From: Lentisphaera marina
GTDB lineage: Bacteria > Verrucomicrobiota > Lentisphaeria > Lentisphaerales > Lentisphaeraceae
DNA: 64,000 nucleotides
Assembly: GCF_028745505.1 (NCBI RefSeq)
Contig: NZ_JAQZZL010000001.1
Coordinates: 1-64,000 of the forward strand
Reading direction: 5' to 3'
Of the stretch, positions 17,904 to 26,788 are shown piece after piece. The notes below the pieces were generated by a model. The model was not told where the DNA came from. It saw only the letters and a program-made list of their open reading frames with translations, and did not search any database. Position 1 is the stretch's first letter. Every line of letters starts with the position of its first letter. Position numbers and translations under genes: made by a program.

Positions 17904-19439
17904 ATGTCTTACCAACTTTCACGTCGTTCACTTCTCAAAGGGGCAGGAGTCGCTATGCCTCTTCCCTACCTTAATCTCATGGCTAAATCACAGGATTCCG
18001 CCGCGCAAAAAAAGCGCTTTGTCGCCCTTTTTAAACCCAATGGTGTACACCCTCCAACTTGGTCCATTAATGATGGTAAAGAGCACGACTACCAAATGTC
18101 AGCACTCATGCGCCCGCTTCAACACCACAAAAAAGACTTACTCATTCTTGATAATATTGGTAATAAACACCAAGCTAGTCATCATGGCTGGAACTTCCTA
18201 TGCGGCAATCTACGCCCTCAGGAAGCCTCTGTCGATCAGGTCATTGCGGATAAAATCGGCCAAGACACGAGCTTCCGTTCTCTAGAGTTAACCACTGAAG
18301 GGGTTTTCACTAATCAGCCCGACTGCAGTTACATTTCCTACGATAGTAAAGGCCGTTTCATCCCTCGTGAAAGTGACCCCCAACTCGTCTTTGACAAACT
18401 CTTCCGCAGCCCCATGAGTAGTGCGTCCAAAAGACGTGAAATGGCGAGTATTCTCGATGGCGTTAGAGATAATGCAGCTCACCTCAAACGCCGCGTCGGC
18501 AAAGAGGATGCTCAAACTTTAGATGAGTATTATACCATCGTTAGGGAAACAGAGAAAAAGCTTGCGCTGGCCGCAATAACTAGCAAAAGCCAAATCGACA
18601 CTTCAAAATTCAAACGGCCTTCCACCTGTTCCAACCTTGACGAGCAAGTCACGTCCATGCTAGACATCATGGCACTCGCTCTATGGACTGATACCACTCG
18701 CGTTAGCACCTACATGCTTGGCAACGATAATAGCCGCCTAATTTTTGATTTCCTAGGGGTCGATGAACAACACCACTGGCTCTCTCATTTCTTCCGCAAT
18801 TTCAGTATTGGCAATGTCACTAAACTCAATAAAATCAATTACTGGCACATGCAGAAGTTTGCCTACTTCATGGACAAACTAAAATCCTTTAAGGATGGCA
18901 ATGACACTCTACTTGATAACACTTTAATTTTTTACGGCAGTAGTATGGGCCATAGTGACACCCACGCAGGCAGTCGCATCCCCGCCGTTTTTGGCGGTGG
19001 TAAAAACATCGTTAAAACTGGGCGTTACGTCAATCATGCACAGGCCCAAGATCCACGCGGACTTCACATGGCTCTACTCAAGCAGTACGGAGTTGAAAAA
19101 GACACCTTCCAACGCTACGATAAAACAATGTCGGGTCTAGCTGATTCTAATTACGAACATTTTAAAACCAAGCAATACCCCAAATACATCAAAGAAGAAA
19201 ATGGCATTATAAAACTTCAAGGTAATCTACGCCAAAGTCAAAATATCGATACGCCTCGACTTCACCTCATGAAAGTGGATAATGCCAAGTCTGTTAAAAT
19301 CGAAGTAGCTTTCAAGAACTTCAACTCAGTTAACCTCGCTTATTACTGCACAAGAGATGTCTATATAGAAGCTAAAGGCAAGAACGAAAATGGTCACTGG
19401 ATGATCTCTGAAATCACGAAGATCGAAGAAGTTAAATGA
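17904..19439 (+). CDS. DUF1552 protein with twin-arginine signal
   Basis: 511 residues, starting 10 bp after the truncated DUF1592-type gene; GGAG precedes the ATG. The N-terminus has SRRSLLKGAG, a twin-arginine export motif, followed by a short hydrophobic segment. The body matches DUF1552 (FKPNGVHPPTW..., GSSMGHSDTHAG, IPAVFGGG). DUF1552 proteins of Planctomycetes and Lentisphaerae are almost always encoded with DUF1592/1588/1585 cytochromes and are thought to form a secreted oxidoreductase-like pair of unknown substrate. The loss of the partner's front may have left this one orphaned. Its stop overlaps the next ATG (ATGA). Confidence 0.85.
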   Translation: MSYQLSRRSLLKGAGVAMPLPYLNLMAKSQDSAAQKKRFVALFKPNGVHPPTWSINDGKEHDYQMSALMRPLQHHKKDLLILDNIGNKHQASHHGWNFLCGNLRPQEASVDQVIADKIGQDTSFRSLELTTEGVFTNQPDCSYISYDSKGRFIPRESDPQLVFDKLFRSPMSSASKRREMASILDGVRDNAAHLKRRVGKEDAQTLDEYYTIVRETEKKLALAAITSKSQIDTSKFKRPSTCSNLDEQVTSMLDIMALALWTDTTRVSTYMLGNDNSRLIFDFLGVDEQHHWLSHFFRNFSIGNVTKLNKINYWHMQKFAYFMDKLKSFKDGNDTLLDNTLIFYGSSMGHSDTHAGSRIPAVFGGGKNIVKTGRYVNHAQAQDPRGLHMALLKQYGVEKDTFQRYDKTMSGLADSNYEHFKTKQYPKYIKEENGIIKLQGNLRQSQNIDTPRLHLMKVDNAKSVKIEVAFKNFNSVNLAYYCTRDVYIEAKGKNENGHWMISEITKIEEVK

Positions 19440-20146
19440 AACGTTTTACGCTTATTGAACTTTTGGTTGTAATTGCAGTAATCGCAATTTTATCATCGTT
19501 ACTACTGCCCTCTTTGGGGAAAGCGCGACGAACTTCTCAAACCGCTGTCAGCATGGGAAATATGAAGCAAATCAACATGGCCATGTTCATGTACCTAGAT
19601 GACAATAAGGGGCGCTTCCCACCTGGGCGAAGTCCTGTCAATTATGCTTGGGATGATTATATAAGTTCTTATCTTGGCATCGAAATGACCGAAGCGGAGA
19701 AAGCGGCGGCGAACCCAACTTATCGCGCGAGCTTTAATTTATTAAAATGCCCCCTTGATGACATCCCGAGAGTCAATGGTAATGGTATACCCAGAAGCTA
19801 TCAAGTTAATAGCTATACGACAGGCGGGTCAAAAAGAACATTCGATTATAGCACCCCTCTCTATGTTCAAGAGCTCCCTGATCCCACCGCAACTATCATC
19901 ATAAATGAACAAGTAAAGTCACATAATCCTGTTGGCTCTGGCTCAAATGTCATTATGATGCACGACACCAATTTAGTCGAAGTCACAACGGGTATCGTTC
20001 TGAGTGGTGGAGTTCAATATAACGCCAACCACCATAAAAATGGATTTAAAAATCCTGTCGTGCTCGCCGATGGTCACGCTGAAATCATGTACATGCCCAC
20101 AACGACCGTCAATAATAATTACCTCTGGAATTCCAAGGTATACTAA
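19436..20146 (+). CDS. Prepilin-type protein with DGH tail (pseudopilin-like)
   Basis: 236 residues. The N-terminus [19 protein letters not shown] is the class III/type II secretion prepilin helix, with Glu at +5 after the cleavage point, but Arg instead of the usual Gly before Phe. The C-terminal part NHHKNGF...VVLADGHAEI is the H-X9-DG type processing-associated tail common in PVC genomes, where large families of these proteins exist. It overlaps the DUF1552 stop by 4 bp, so it belongs to that operon. The role is unclear; it may be an envelope filament or pseudopilus subunit. Confidence 0.85.
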   Translation: MKRFTLIELLVVIAVIAILSSLLLPSLGKARRTSQTAVSMGNMKQINMAMFMYLDDNKGRFPPGRSPVNYAWDDYISSYLGIEMTEAEKAAANPTYRASFNLLKCPLDDIPRVNGNGIPRSYQVNSYTTGGSKRTFDYSTPLYVQELPDPTATIIINEQVKSHNPVGSGSNVIMMHDTNLVEVTTGIVLSGGVQYNANHHKNGFKNPVVLADGHAEIMYMPTTTVNNNYLWNSKVY

Positions 20147-20169
20147 GACACTAAAATGGAGAGACTCAA

Positions 20170-20847
20170 ATGAAACGTTTTACTCTTATCGAACTCTTGG
20201 TCGTCGTTGCTATAATAGGTATCTTAACTTCCTTGCTACTCCCCGTTCTCGGAAAAGCTAGGAAACAAGCTTCAGCTACATCATGTACGAGTCGATTAAA
20301 ACAAAACTTCACCATGATTCAATTAATGGTGGATGATCACGATGGCTACTTTAACCATAGGCGGATTTCGCAGCATTACCCCGATTCAGCCCAAGTCTGG
20401 AGCGAGCGAGTTTTAAGTGATTACTGGTCTGGTGGAAGTAAAAAGAATGTTGTATGCCCGCTACAAGAAGAAGCCGCAATGCGGAGAGCTAATGATAACC
20501 GTGTCGCCTATGGTGCACCCAATACTACTCAATTAAGTGATGCCGCTAATCCAGAAGAAATCCATTTACTCAATGGAAACTCCAAAACAGGTGTTTCAGG
20601 AGTGTGGAAAAACGGCCTCGAAATCACCAAGCGCTGGTTGCTAGTTGATTCTTATTTTGACCCTTGGAAAGCACCCACTCCAACAATCTCAAACTTAAAT
20701 GAGAGTAAGATTCACTTACTTCACCTAGAAAAAGCCAATATTGCTTTTGTTGATGGACATGTAGAAGCATACAATAGTACCCAAGTACTTTATGATTTAG
20801 GTTTTAATAAAGTTCTAAGCGAAGACTATGCGATAATAGAAAAGTAA
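20170..20847 (+). CDS. Prepilin-type protein with DGH tail, second copy
   Basis: 225 residues, beginning [19 protein letters not shown] like its neighbour, with an [10 protein letters not shown] tail. GGAGAG precedes the ATG, 23 bp after the previous stop. The two proteins share the N-terminal helix and general plan but differ in the globular part, suggesting an old duplication. Arg, not Gly, precedes the presumed cleavage site. Confidence 0.85.
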   Translation: MKRFTLIELLVVVAIIGILTSLLLPVLGKARKQASATSCTSRLKQNFTMIQLMVDDHDGYFNHRRISQHYPDSAQVWSERVLSDYWSGGSKKNVVCPLQEEAAMRRANDNRVAYGAPNTTQLSDAANPEEIHLLNGNSKTGVSGVWKNGLEITKRWLLVDSYFDPWKAPTPTISNLNESKIHLLHLEKANIAFVDGHVEAYNSTQVLYDLGFNKVLSEDYAIIEK

Positions 20848-20971
20848 ACTATCTTGGCTTTCCCCATGCTTATACTGCCACCACCCATATATTACAAATT
20901 GATTAAATTCTAGCTTCTGTTCTTGCTCAAAACTTAGTTCTCATATTTCTTAAAAGAAAAGGAGTTTTATC

Positions 20972-21550
20972 ATGAATCATCTTCATTTAAGCAATAGTGA
21001 GTTTTCGGTCTTATCAAACACAGGTCACTTCCATAGCGAAGACCTTTTATGCCATTTATTAGACTTAGGAGCTCGTCTTCTCCCCTCTCACAAGCCCAAC
21101 CTTGCTGAAGTCGTCAAAGAACTCGAATTAGAAGAGAGCATGGGTAATGAAAACAATTGGGAAGAATGGTATCATGAGCAAATGAAAGATTCCTTAGAGA
21201 ATGAAACGAGGCGCATGACCTTGATGATAGAACGAATGATTTCTTCTCTCTCTCAACTTAAAACTGAGGACATCTCCAATTATTGTCGTGAACGTTTAAT
21301 TACTGATTCATTCATTGGTAGCGAGGCTAAGCATGCCATCCTACATAAAATAGCCCTCGAAAATAAATGTACTTTAAAAATGGCCAATAAAGACTCAGCA
21401 TACGATGGCTATATCAACGAACATCCCGTGATCATTAAACATTATCACACTAGCCACGATGATGCTATAGAAGAACTTACTCAAGCGAGTACCATTTTCT
21501 ATGAGCTACATGAAGATGAAATCGAACTCATTTACGAAATGGCCAGCTGA
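20972..21550 (+). CDS. Unknown protein, 192 residues
   Basis: I do not recognise the family. It has a good ribosome-binding site (AAAAGGAG) and no signal peptide. The first 130 residues are helical and acidic (VVKELELEESMG, EEWYHEQM). The end contains DGYINEHPVIIKHYHTS, whose D...E-x-P-V-I-I-K spacing is faintly like the PD-(D/E)xK nuclease core seen in some restriction enzymes. This is a weak resemblance only. A perfect 17-bp-arm palindrome follows the gene. Confidence 0.6.
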   Translation: MNHLHLSNSEFSVLSNTGHFHSEDLLCHLLDLGARLLPSHKPNLAEVVKELELEESMGNENNWEEWYHEQMKDSLENETRRMTLMIERMISSLSQLKTEDISNYCRERLITDSFIGSEAKHAILHKIALENKCTLKMANKDSAYDGYINEHPVIIKHYHTSHDDAIEELTQASTIFYELHEDEIELIYEMAS

Positions 21551-21561
21551 ACTAAAACTAA

Positions 21562-21597
21562 CTATACGTTTATGGATAGGTATCCATAAACGTATAG
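21562..21597 (+). repeat. Perfect palindrome with 17-bp arms
   Basis: CTATACGTTTATGGATA, spacer GG, TATCCATAAACGTATAG, starting 11 bp after the stop of the unknown 192-residue gene. No T-tract follows, so it is not a standard terminator. It could be an operator, an mRNA end, or a small mobile palindromic repeat. Confidence 0.8.
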
Positions 21598-21714
21598 GCA
21601 GGAATGGTATGACTTTTATTATATAAGACATACAAAATAAAGTGCTTACGAATATTTTATAAGCATTCGCAATCTTCATGCTCCATCCTTATTTTTATTA
21701 AAAATGAGGAATCT

Positions 21715-23115
21715 ATGAAGACATTAAATTTACCACAAATCATTCAAGGCGGTATGGGAATCGCCGTATCCGATTGGAAACTTGCTAAGGCTGTAGCCAA
21801 AACAGGTCAACTCGGTGTTGTTTCCGGAACAGCAATTGAAAACGTCATGATTCGCCGTTTACAAAATGGTGATAATCAAACCCTTAAAGCACTCCTAAAC
21901 TTCCCAATAAAATCTATCGCTGAGACCATCATCAAGAAATACTATCTTGCCGATGGTAAAAAGGAGGCTCAGCCCTACCGCTTGGCTCCATTAGCCTCAA
22001 TTCCACTCAAGAATGAACTAAGTGATTTACTGATTGCCGCCAATTTTTGTGAAGTTTTTTTAGCCAAAGAAGCAGGTGGAAAAGTTGGTATTAATTATTT
22101 AGAAAAAATATCCATGCCCTTGCTTCCGGCACTCTACGGAGCCATGCTAGCAGGCGTAGATGCGGTCCTCATGGGAGCCGGTATACCCGTGGCTATCCCT
22201 GGTGTTTTAGATCAACTTAGCCAGGGAGAACCATGTCGCTTAGCCATACCCGTAACTGGTGCCACAAAAGGCCAAGAGTATTTTCAAGAGTTCGACCCAA
22301 AAGAATATAGTTGGGAATCTCCGCTTAAACGTCCTGCCTTTCTCGCTATCATCAGCAGTGAAATTGTCGCAAAAACACTCATTAAACGCGCCGCGGGATC
22401 GATAGAGGGTTTTATCATTGAATCGCATCATGCGGGTGGTCACAATGCTCCCCCTAGAAAAGTAAAAGGGCAAGCTATTCACGCTTTCAGCTCTAAAGAT
22501 TCCGTGGATCTCGAAAGATTTAAAAAACTCAATTACCCCTTTTGGCTAGCTGGATCCTACGCCAAACAGAACGCCTTAGAAGATGCTCTTTCCCTAGGTG
22601 CAAATGGTATTCAAGTTGGGTCAGCTTTTGCTTATTGTGAGGAATCTGGTATCGATGCAAGTATAAGGGCGCAAGTCATTGAAGAAAATCATAAACATAA
22701 TTTAGACATTTATACTGATTTCAAAGCCTCCCCCACTGGCTACCCCTTCAAAATCATTAAACAAACATGGAACTCCAAAACAAGTCCCACTGAACGTAGA
22801 CGCGTCTGTGACCTCGGCTACTTACGCGAAGCTAACTTAAACGACAATGGGGAGATCGAATATCGTTGTCCTGCCGAATCCACAAAAAACTACCTAGCAA
22901 AAGGCGGGAATTTGGAAGATACCCAAGGACGTCAATGTTTATGTAATTCACTCCTCGCTACAGTAGGCCTAGGCCAAGTACGAAAAGACTTTGTCGAGCC
23001 TCCCCTTTTGACTGCTGGCGAAGATTTTTCTTTTTTAAGCCGACTCACAGAAAACAAAAAAAACTACACAGCAGTTGATGTCATAGATATGCTAAAACAA
23101 GGGTGGCTGAAATAA
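21715..23115 (+). CDS. Nitronate monooxygenase-family flavoenzyme
   Basis: 466-residue FMN-dependent TIM-barrel protein of the 2-nitropropane dioxygenase/nitronate monooxygenase family. It has QIIQGGMGIAVSDW at the N-terminus, the loop ESHHAGGHNAPP that carries the catalytic-site His, and the phosphate-binding LGANGIQVGSAFAYC. It is longer than simple nitronate monooxygenases (about 320-360), with a Cys-containing C-terminal extension (EYRCPAES, GRQCLCNSLLATVGLGQVR), as in a subgroup found in marine bacteria. GAGGAATCT precedes the ATG. Substrate unknown. Confidence 0.85.
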   Translation: MKTLNLPQIIQGGMGIAVSDWKLAKAVAKTGQLGVVSGTAIENVMIRRLQNGDNQTLKALLNFPIKSIAETIIKKYYLADGKKEAQPYRLAPLASIPLKNELSDLLIAANFCEVFLAKEAGGKVGINYLEKISMPLLPALYGAMLAGVDAVLMGAGIPVAIPGVLDQLSQGEPCRLAIPVTGATKGQEYFQEFDPKEYSWESPLKRPAFLAIISSEIVAKTLIKRAAGSIEGFIIESHHAGGHNAPPRKVKGQAIHAFSSKDSVDLERFKKLNYPFWLAGSYAKQNALEDALSLGANGIQVGSAFAYCEESGIDASIRAQVIEENHKHNLDIYTDFKASPTGYPFKIIKQTWNSKTSPTERRRVCDLGYLREANLNDNGEIEYRCPAESTKNYLAKGGNLEDTQGRQCLCNSLLATVGLGQVRKDFVEPPLLTAGEDFSFLSRLTENKKNYTAVDVIDMLKQGWLK

Positions 23116-23312
23116 ATCAGTGCTAATCAACAGCAAAAATCATAGATTAGTTTGGAGGCCTAAATTTATTTAAAACGCACCTTTTTTTGTAGAAAATCCC
23201 TTTTCATCAGAATTTCATCCTTCATTCGAAGATTTTTCACATAAACTTGCTTTACAAGCACTTCCCCTTGTTTTAGCTTTTAGGTAGAATCTAATTAAAC
23301 TTGGTAACACAT

Positions 23313-23777
23313 ATGAAAAAATCTAAACAATTTACGATAATTGAAATGTTGGTTGTCCTTGCCATCATCTCTTTAATTGTCGGTATGCTTCTAACTGGTA
23401 TTGCCATTGCGCGTGAATCAGCGCGTGAAACTCGTGCCAAAGCAGAAATGCAACAAATCAAAATGGCAGTTACTCAATACTTATCTACTTTTAAAGATTT
23501 TCCTTTTAGTGGCGCATCTGTGACTAGTGACGATAACCCGTCATCTACTTGGGGAGTCATGTGGACTTACCTTAACGGGACTGCAAATACACGAAAACAG
23601 TCATTCATTAAAGGTGAAATTAACACAACTCCATGGGGTGGTAATTACACCTTAGCTGTCGACAATGATTACACTAATCAAATTACTGGAGCAGGCTTAA
23701 ACAATAGTACCGTGGGTGATAAAGTCGCCTTATGGTGTGCAGATAAAGATGGCGACGAAATCAATACTTGGGAATAA
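23313..23777 (+). CDS. Pseudopilin GspG-like protein
   Basis: 154 residues from ATG 23313 (an upstream in-frame TTG at 23301 is less likely). It has MKKSKQFTIIEMLVVLAIISLIVGMLL, a prepilin signal with Gln before Phe and Glu at +5. The rest (AEMQQIKMAVTQYLSTFKDFPF..., TPWGGNYTLAVDND, KDGDEINTWE) matches the major pseudopilin GspG, including its Asp-rich C-terminal loop. No other secretion genes are adjacent. Confidence 0.8.
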   Translation: MKKSKQFTIIEMLVVLAIISLIVGMLLTGIAIARESARETRAKAEMQQIKMAVTQYLSTFKDFPFSGASVTSDDNPSSTWGVMWTYLNGTANTRKQSFIKGEINTTPWGGNYTLAVDNDYTNQITGAGLNNSTVGDKVALWCADKDGDEINTWE

Positions 23778-23794
23778 GCCTACATAAAAACTTT

Positions 23795-23824
23795 AAAAGC
23801 GAGCCGTTTTGCTCGCTTTTTTTT
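23795..23824 (+). terminator. Terminator after the GspG-like gene
   Basis: AAAAGCGAGC-CGTTTT-GCTCGCTTTTTTTT, a strong stem with a T-tract 18 bp after the stop. Confidence 0.9.
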
Positions 23825-23888
23825 ATGTCTACAAATGATTAAAGTCGGGTTATAAAATAATTTTAATCACTTTCTTTTAAGTAGATAT

Positions 23889-23916
23889 TTGCTATTCATT
23901 CTTTTGTGATTATAAT
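23889..23916 (+). promoter_or_regulatory. Promoter of the putative small RNA
   Basis: TTGCTA (23889-23894), a 16-bp spacer and a perfect TATAAT (23911-23916). Initiation 7-9 bases further on would fall at the first base of the RNA's end stem at 23925. Confidence 0.65.
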
Positions 23917-23924
23917 AATTATAC

Positions 23925-24020
23925 GACAAGAACAATCCTCTGTGTAATTCATGCATCCGGGCCTCGCAGCCCTAAAGTTATTATAAAGACAGAGTGCCTA
24001 TTGTTCTTGTCATTTTTTTT
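23925..24020 (+). ncRNA. Putative stand-alone structured small RNA, family unknown
   Basis: A terminal stem pairs GACAAGAACAAT (23925-23936) with ATTGTTCTTGTC (24000-24011) over 12 perfect pairs. Inside lie CTCTGT/ACAGAG (23938-23943 / 23989-23994) and a small apical stem GGGC/GCCC (23959-23962 / 23969-23972), leaving unpaired AT-rich strands. A T-run follows the end stem, and a consensus promoter precedes it. Closed ends plus own promoter and terminator are the hallmarks of an independent RNA. It lacks the GGAAG apical motif of SRP RNA and is too short for a normal 6S RNA. A leftward terminator for mrdA is less likely because no T-tract exists on that strand. Confidence 0.6.
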
Positions 24021-24023
24021 GCC

Positions 24024-26294
24024 TTAATTAGATGAATTAGGCTTCGTTTGACTCCACGTATCAAAGAATTTTCTAACTACTGGAGCTGCACTCGTACCAC
24101 CACTCTCTCCATCCTCTACTAAAACAATTGTTGCATATCGAGGACTTTCATAAGGGCCAAAACTGGCGAACCAACAATTTTTTTGAATCTTGCGAATGGC
24201 CTTACCGTCAGGGCCTAATTTGGTCTTACCCGCTTCATTTTTTTCGTAATAGGGAACCTGTGCGGTACCCGTCTTGCCTGCTAAAGTTATCCCCTCTTGG
24301 GTTTTTGCTGTTTTTGCTGAAGCGTTGGATCCGTGAATAACATCGTACATCCCCTGAGTAATGAGATCCATTGTCTTCTTCGAAAGATTTAAATCACCTC
24401 GAAAATAATTTTTATGCTTGGATAACAAAACTTCTTCACGCGAGTCCCAAACTTCGTCTACGATGTATGGCTTTATCAATTTCCCTCCATTTGCGATGGC
24501 CGCAACAAAAGCACAGGCCTGCACAGGACTTATTTCAATTTTACCTTGGCCGATTCCGAGATAAGCTAATTCACCAACACGATTGTGGATTTCCACATCT
24601 GCGAGTGTTCCTTTACTCTCATAGGACAAACGCTTGTGCACTCCTTCTTCAAAAATAGGCATTGTACCGAAGCCCACACGCTGATAAAAGCCTACTAAAT
24701 CTTCCATCCCTAGACGTACTGCCAGATCAATGAAAAATGGGTTACAGCTCACCTCTAAAGCCTTGGTCACATTTATTTTTCCATGTCCCCAGCGATTGGC
24801 ACAGCGAATGCGACTACGTGATCCCAAGTGATAAGCTCCGTCACAATCATAAACACTCTCTTCGTCAATGAGTCCACGCTCCAAGGCTAGGCCCGCCACC
24901 AAAGGCTTAATGATAGACCCAGGCATATACGCTGCTTGAACGGCACGATTATGCATAGGTCGAGCCAACTGAACCCATGCCAAACTGGGGTCATCTGAAA
25001 CAGTTTGTCGATAATAATCAACTTCACGAATACGGCTCAAATCAAAAGATGGTGTCGAGACCATGGCCAATATCGCTCCAGTATATATATCCATCACCAC
25101 CATGGATCCTCGCTTATCTTTCATCAAATCATAAGCAATTTTTTGAGCTTCTGCATCAATAGTCAGTCGAAGATTCTCCCCATGCTTTGCTGGGATTAAG
25201 GATTCAGTACCCTCTAAACTTTTGACTTGATCGACTGCAAAGCCCGTCCGGTTAACATAGAGAAGTTCTTTTCCGCCCTTACCTGCTAAGACTTGGTCAT
25301 AGGCATACTCTAGTCCAGTGCGCCCCCATAACTCAGGAGTAAAATAAAAATACTCATCTATATCATCATGAGTGGATGGTTCACGTCGTCCTGTATAACC
25401 AGTGATATGAGAAAAAGCAAGGTTATTTTGATACACTCTCTTGGGGGTCATCACAACTTGATAACGTTTGGTTTTTCTACCAGCTAATACTGAACGCTCT
25501 TTTAAGCTAAGATCAGTGAGCCCTCGAAAAGGCAATGCTGGCTTGCGATATAAATGACGCACGACATCATCTGGCTTAATGTCATGCGATCTCCCCATAG
25601 CCAAACATAAGGCATCGAGTTCCTGAATAAGAAACTGTGCTGTACGACTATAGGAGCCTAAACCTTCTTCCACGGGGATTTTATTTAGGAAGCAAAATAA
25701 TTGATTATCTTCCCAAACCAAACTCTCAGGTAAACTAATATTTTTAACTTGGTCGACTAAACCAGGAAGTACTGAATCGAAAACCAAAATTTTTTCAACT
25801 TTGTTTCGACGTAAAAGTTCGTTTTCTTGCTGCTGCTTTTCATACGCTGCCTTATCTTTAGCTTTTTTCTGAAGGCTTATACCCAAATCTTTTTCGCGAC
25901 GCCTCAAAGCCTTTTCTATTGTGCTCGTCCTCAACTTTGCTTTATGATGTATCATCGTTTCAATTTCTTTAACGAAGACAGTCACATTTTCGGCTGCAGT
26001 CCAGTATTTAGAAACTCCCGGGCGACGGTATTCTGGTAAATAAAAATCTAATGAAAAAGATGGCTCATTATTAGCTAGAATCTCTCCTTTTGATGCCTCT
26101 ATTCTACCGCGCACTGGAGGTATCCGTACTGGCCGTATGATTTGCTTCTTCATCTCCTCAGTATATTCACCGCGATCTAACATCTGAACGTAATACAAAC
26201 GCCAAATCAGTATGGCAGACATCAGAATAGCAATGATAAGCAAGACCAACATTCGCGGTCCAAACTCTTTATTAAATCTCTCTTTAAAACTCAT
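24024..26294 (-). CDS. mrdA: Penicillin-binding protein 2 (elongasome transpeptidase)
   Basis: 756-residue class B transpeptidase that cross-links peptidoglycan during cell elongation. It has one N-terminal membrane helix (MLVLLIIAILMSAILIW), a dimerisation domain, then the penicillin-binding motifs PGSIIK (active Ser), VSCN (SxN) and GKTGTAQ. It is longer than E. coli PBP2 (633) because of an extra charged, helical insert (residues about 100-190, Lys/Glu-rich) in the non-catalytic part. Last gene of the phosphatase-mreC-mreD-mrdA operon, 5 bp after mreD. The organism therefore keeps a peptidoglycan-based elongation machine. Confidence 0.93.
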   Translation of the reverse strand: MSFKERFNKEFGPRMLVLLIIAILMSAILIWRLYYVQMLDRGEYTEEMKKQIIRPVRIPPVRGRIEASKGEILANNEPSFSLDFYLPEYRRPGVSKYWTAAENVTVFVKEIETMIHHKAKLRTSTIEKALRRREKDLGISLQKKAKDKAAYEKQQQENELLRRNKVEKILVFDSVLPGLVDQVKNISLPESLVWEDNQLFCFLNKIPVEEGLGSYSRTAQFLIQELDALCLAMGRSHDIKPDDVVRHLYRKPALPFRGLTDLSLKERSVLAGRKTKRYQVVMTPKRVYQNNLAFSHITGYTGRREPSTHDDIDEYFYFTPELWGRTGLEYAYDQVLAGKGGKELLYVNRTGFAVDQVKSLEGTESLIPAKHGENLRLTIDAEAQKIAYDLMKDKRGSMVVMDIYTGAILAMVSTPSFDLSRIREVDYYRQTVSDDPSLAWVQLARPMHNRAVQAAYMPGSIIKPLVAGLALERGLIDEESVYDCDGAYHLGSRSRIRCANRWGHGKINVTKALEVSCNPFFIDLAVRLGMEDLVGFYQRVGFGTMPIFEEGVHKRLSYESKGTLADVEIHNRVGELAYLGIGQGKIEISPVQACAFVAAIANGGKLIKPYIVDEVWDSREEVLLSKHKNYFRGDLNLSKKTMDLITQGMYDVIHGSNASAKTAKTQEGITLAGKTGTAQVPYYEKNEAGKTKLGPDGKAIRKIQKNCWFASFGPYESPRYATIVLVEDGESGGTSAAPVVRKFFDTWSQTKPNSSN

Positions 26295-26299
26295 GAGAA

Positions 26300-26788
26300 C
26301 TACACATCTTCCGAATAATTATCTAAGACAGAAAAGCGTGCCAAAGTCAATGAATCAGAAATGAAGTCCCAAAACCACAAAAAAACTGGGGCTAGTACGG
26401 AACTTATGATAAGTGAGGGCAATAAAAACTTCATTGTTAACCAGGGTGAGTTTAGCCCGAACTCCAATAAATATGCGGGTAACAAAGCACAAAATATAGG
26501 CAAAATCTGTGGTGGGAAATTTTGACAATCCCCCATATCTCGCCAAACATAGGCAATCGAAAATGCGATCAGAGTAAAGTAAGCATTATTATAAGAGCAA
26601 ACGGCATTGACTAAAACCATCAATACTGCCAAAGAAATCAAGGATTGATAGATCCCTCTAGCTACCGTTAAATAAAAGATGTAAATAGCTGATAAAGGTA
26701 GAAAAAAGCCTTTTGATGCACAAAAGCTTTCCAACCATACGACACAGAAGAAATTAAATAAATAAAAGCTCAAAGCTCGGCCAATCAT
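26300..26788 (-). CDS. mreD: Rod-shape protein MreD
   Basis: 162-residue protein with about five hydrophobic membrane segments and a central GDCQNFPP-type break. Assigned mostly by context: it lies between mreC and mrdA, and its ATG overlaps the mreC stop (TAATG). MreD sequences are poorly conserved. Confidence 0.8.
   Translation of the reverse strand: MIGRALSFYLFNFFCVVWLESFCASKGFFLPLSAIYIFYLTVARGIYQSLISLAVLMVLVNAVCSYNNAYFTLIAFSIAYVWRDMGDCQNFPPQILPIFCALLPAYLLEFGLNSPWLTMKFLLPSLIISSVLAPVFLWFWDFISDSLTLARFSVLDNYSEDV

Noticed and set aside
23925..24020. SRP (4.5S), tmRNA or ordinary 6S RNA
   Set aside because: No GGAAG apical motif, no tRNA-like ends or tag ORF, and only about 90 nt; a shortened 6S relative cannot be excluded but is not shown.
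23925..24020. Terminator of the leftward mrdA operon
   Set aside because: On that strand the distal arm is followed by GTATAATTATT rather than a T-tract, while the rightward side has a clear T-run.
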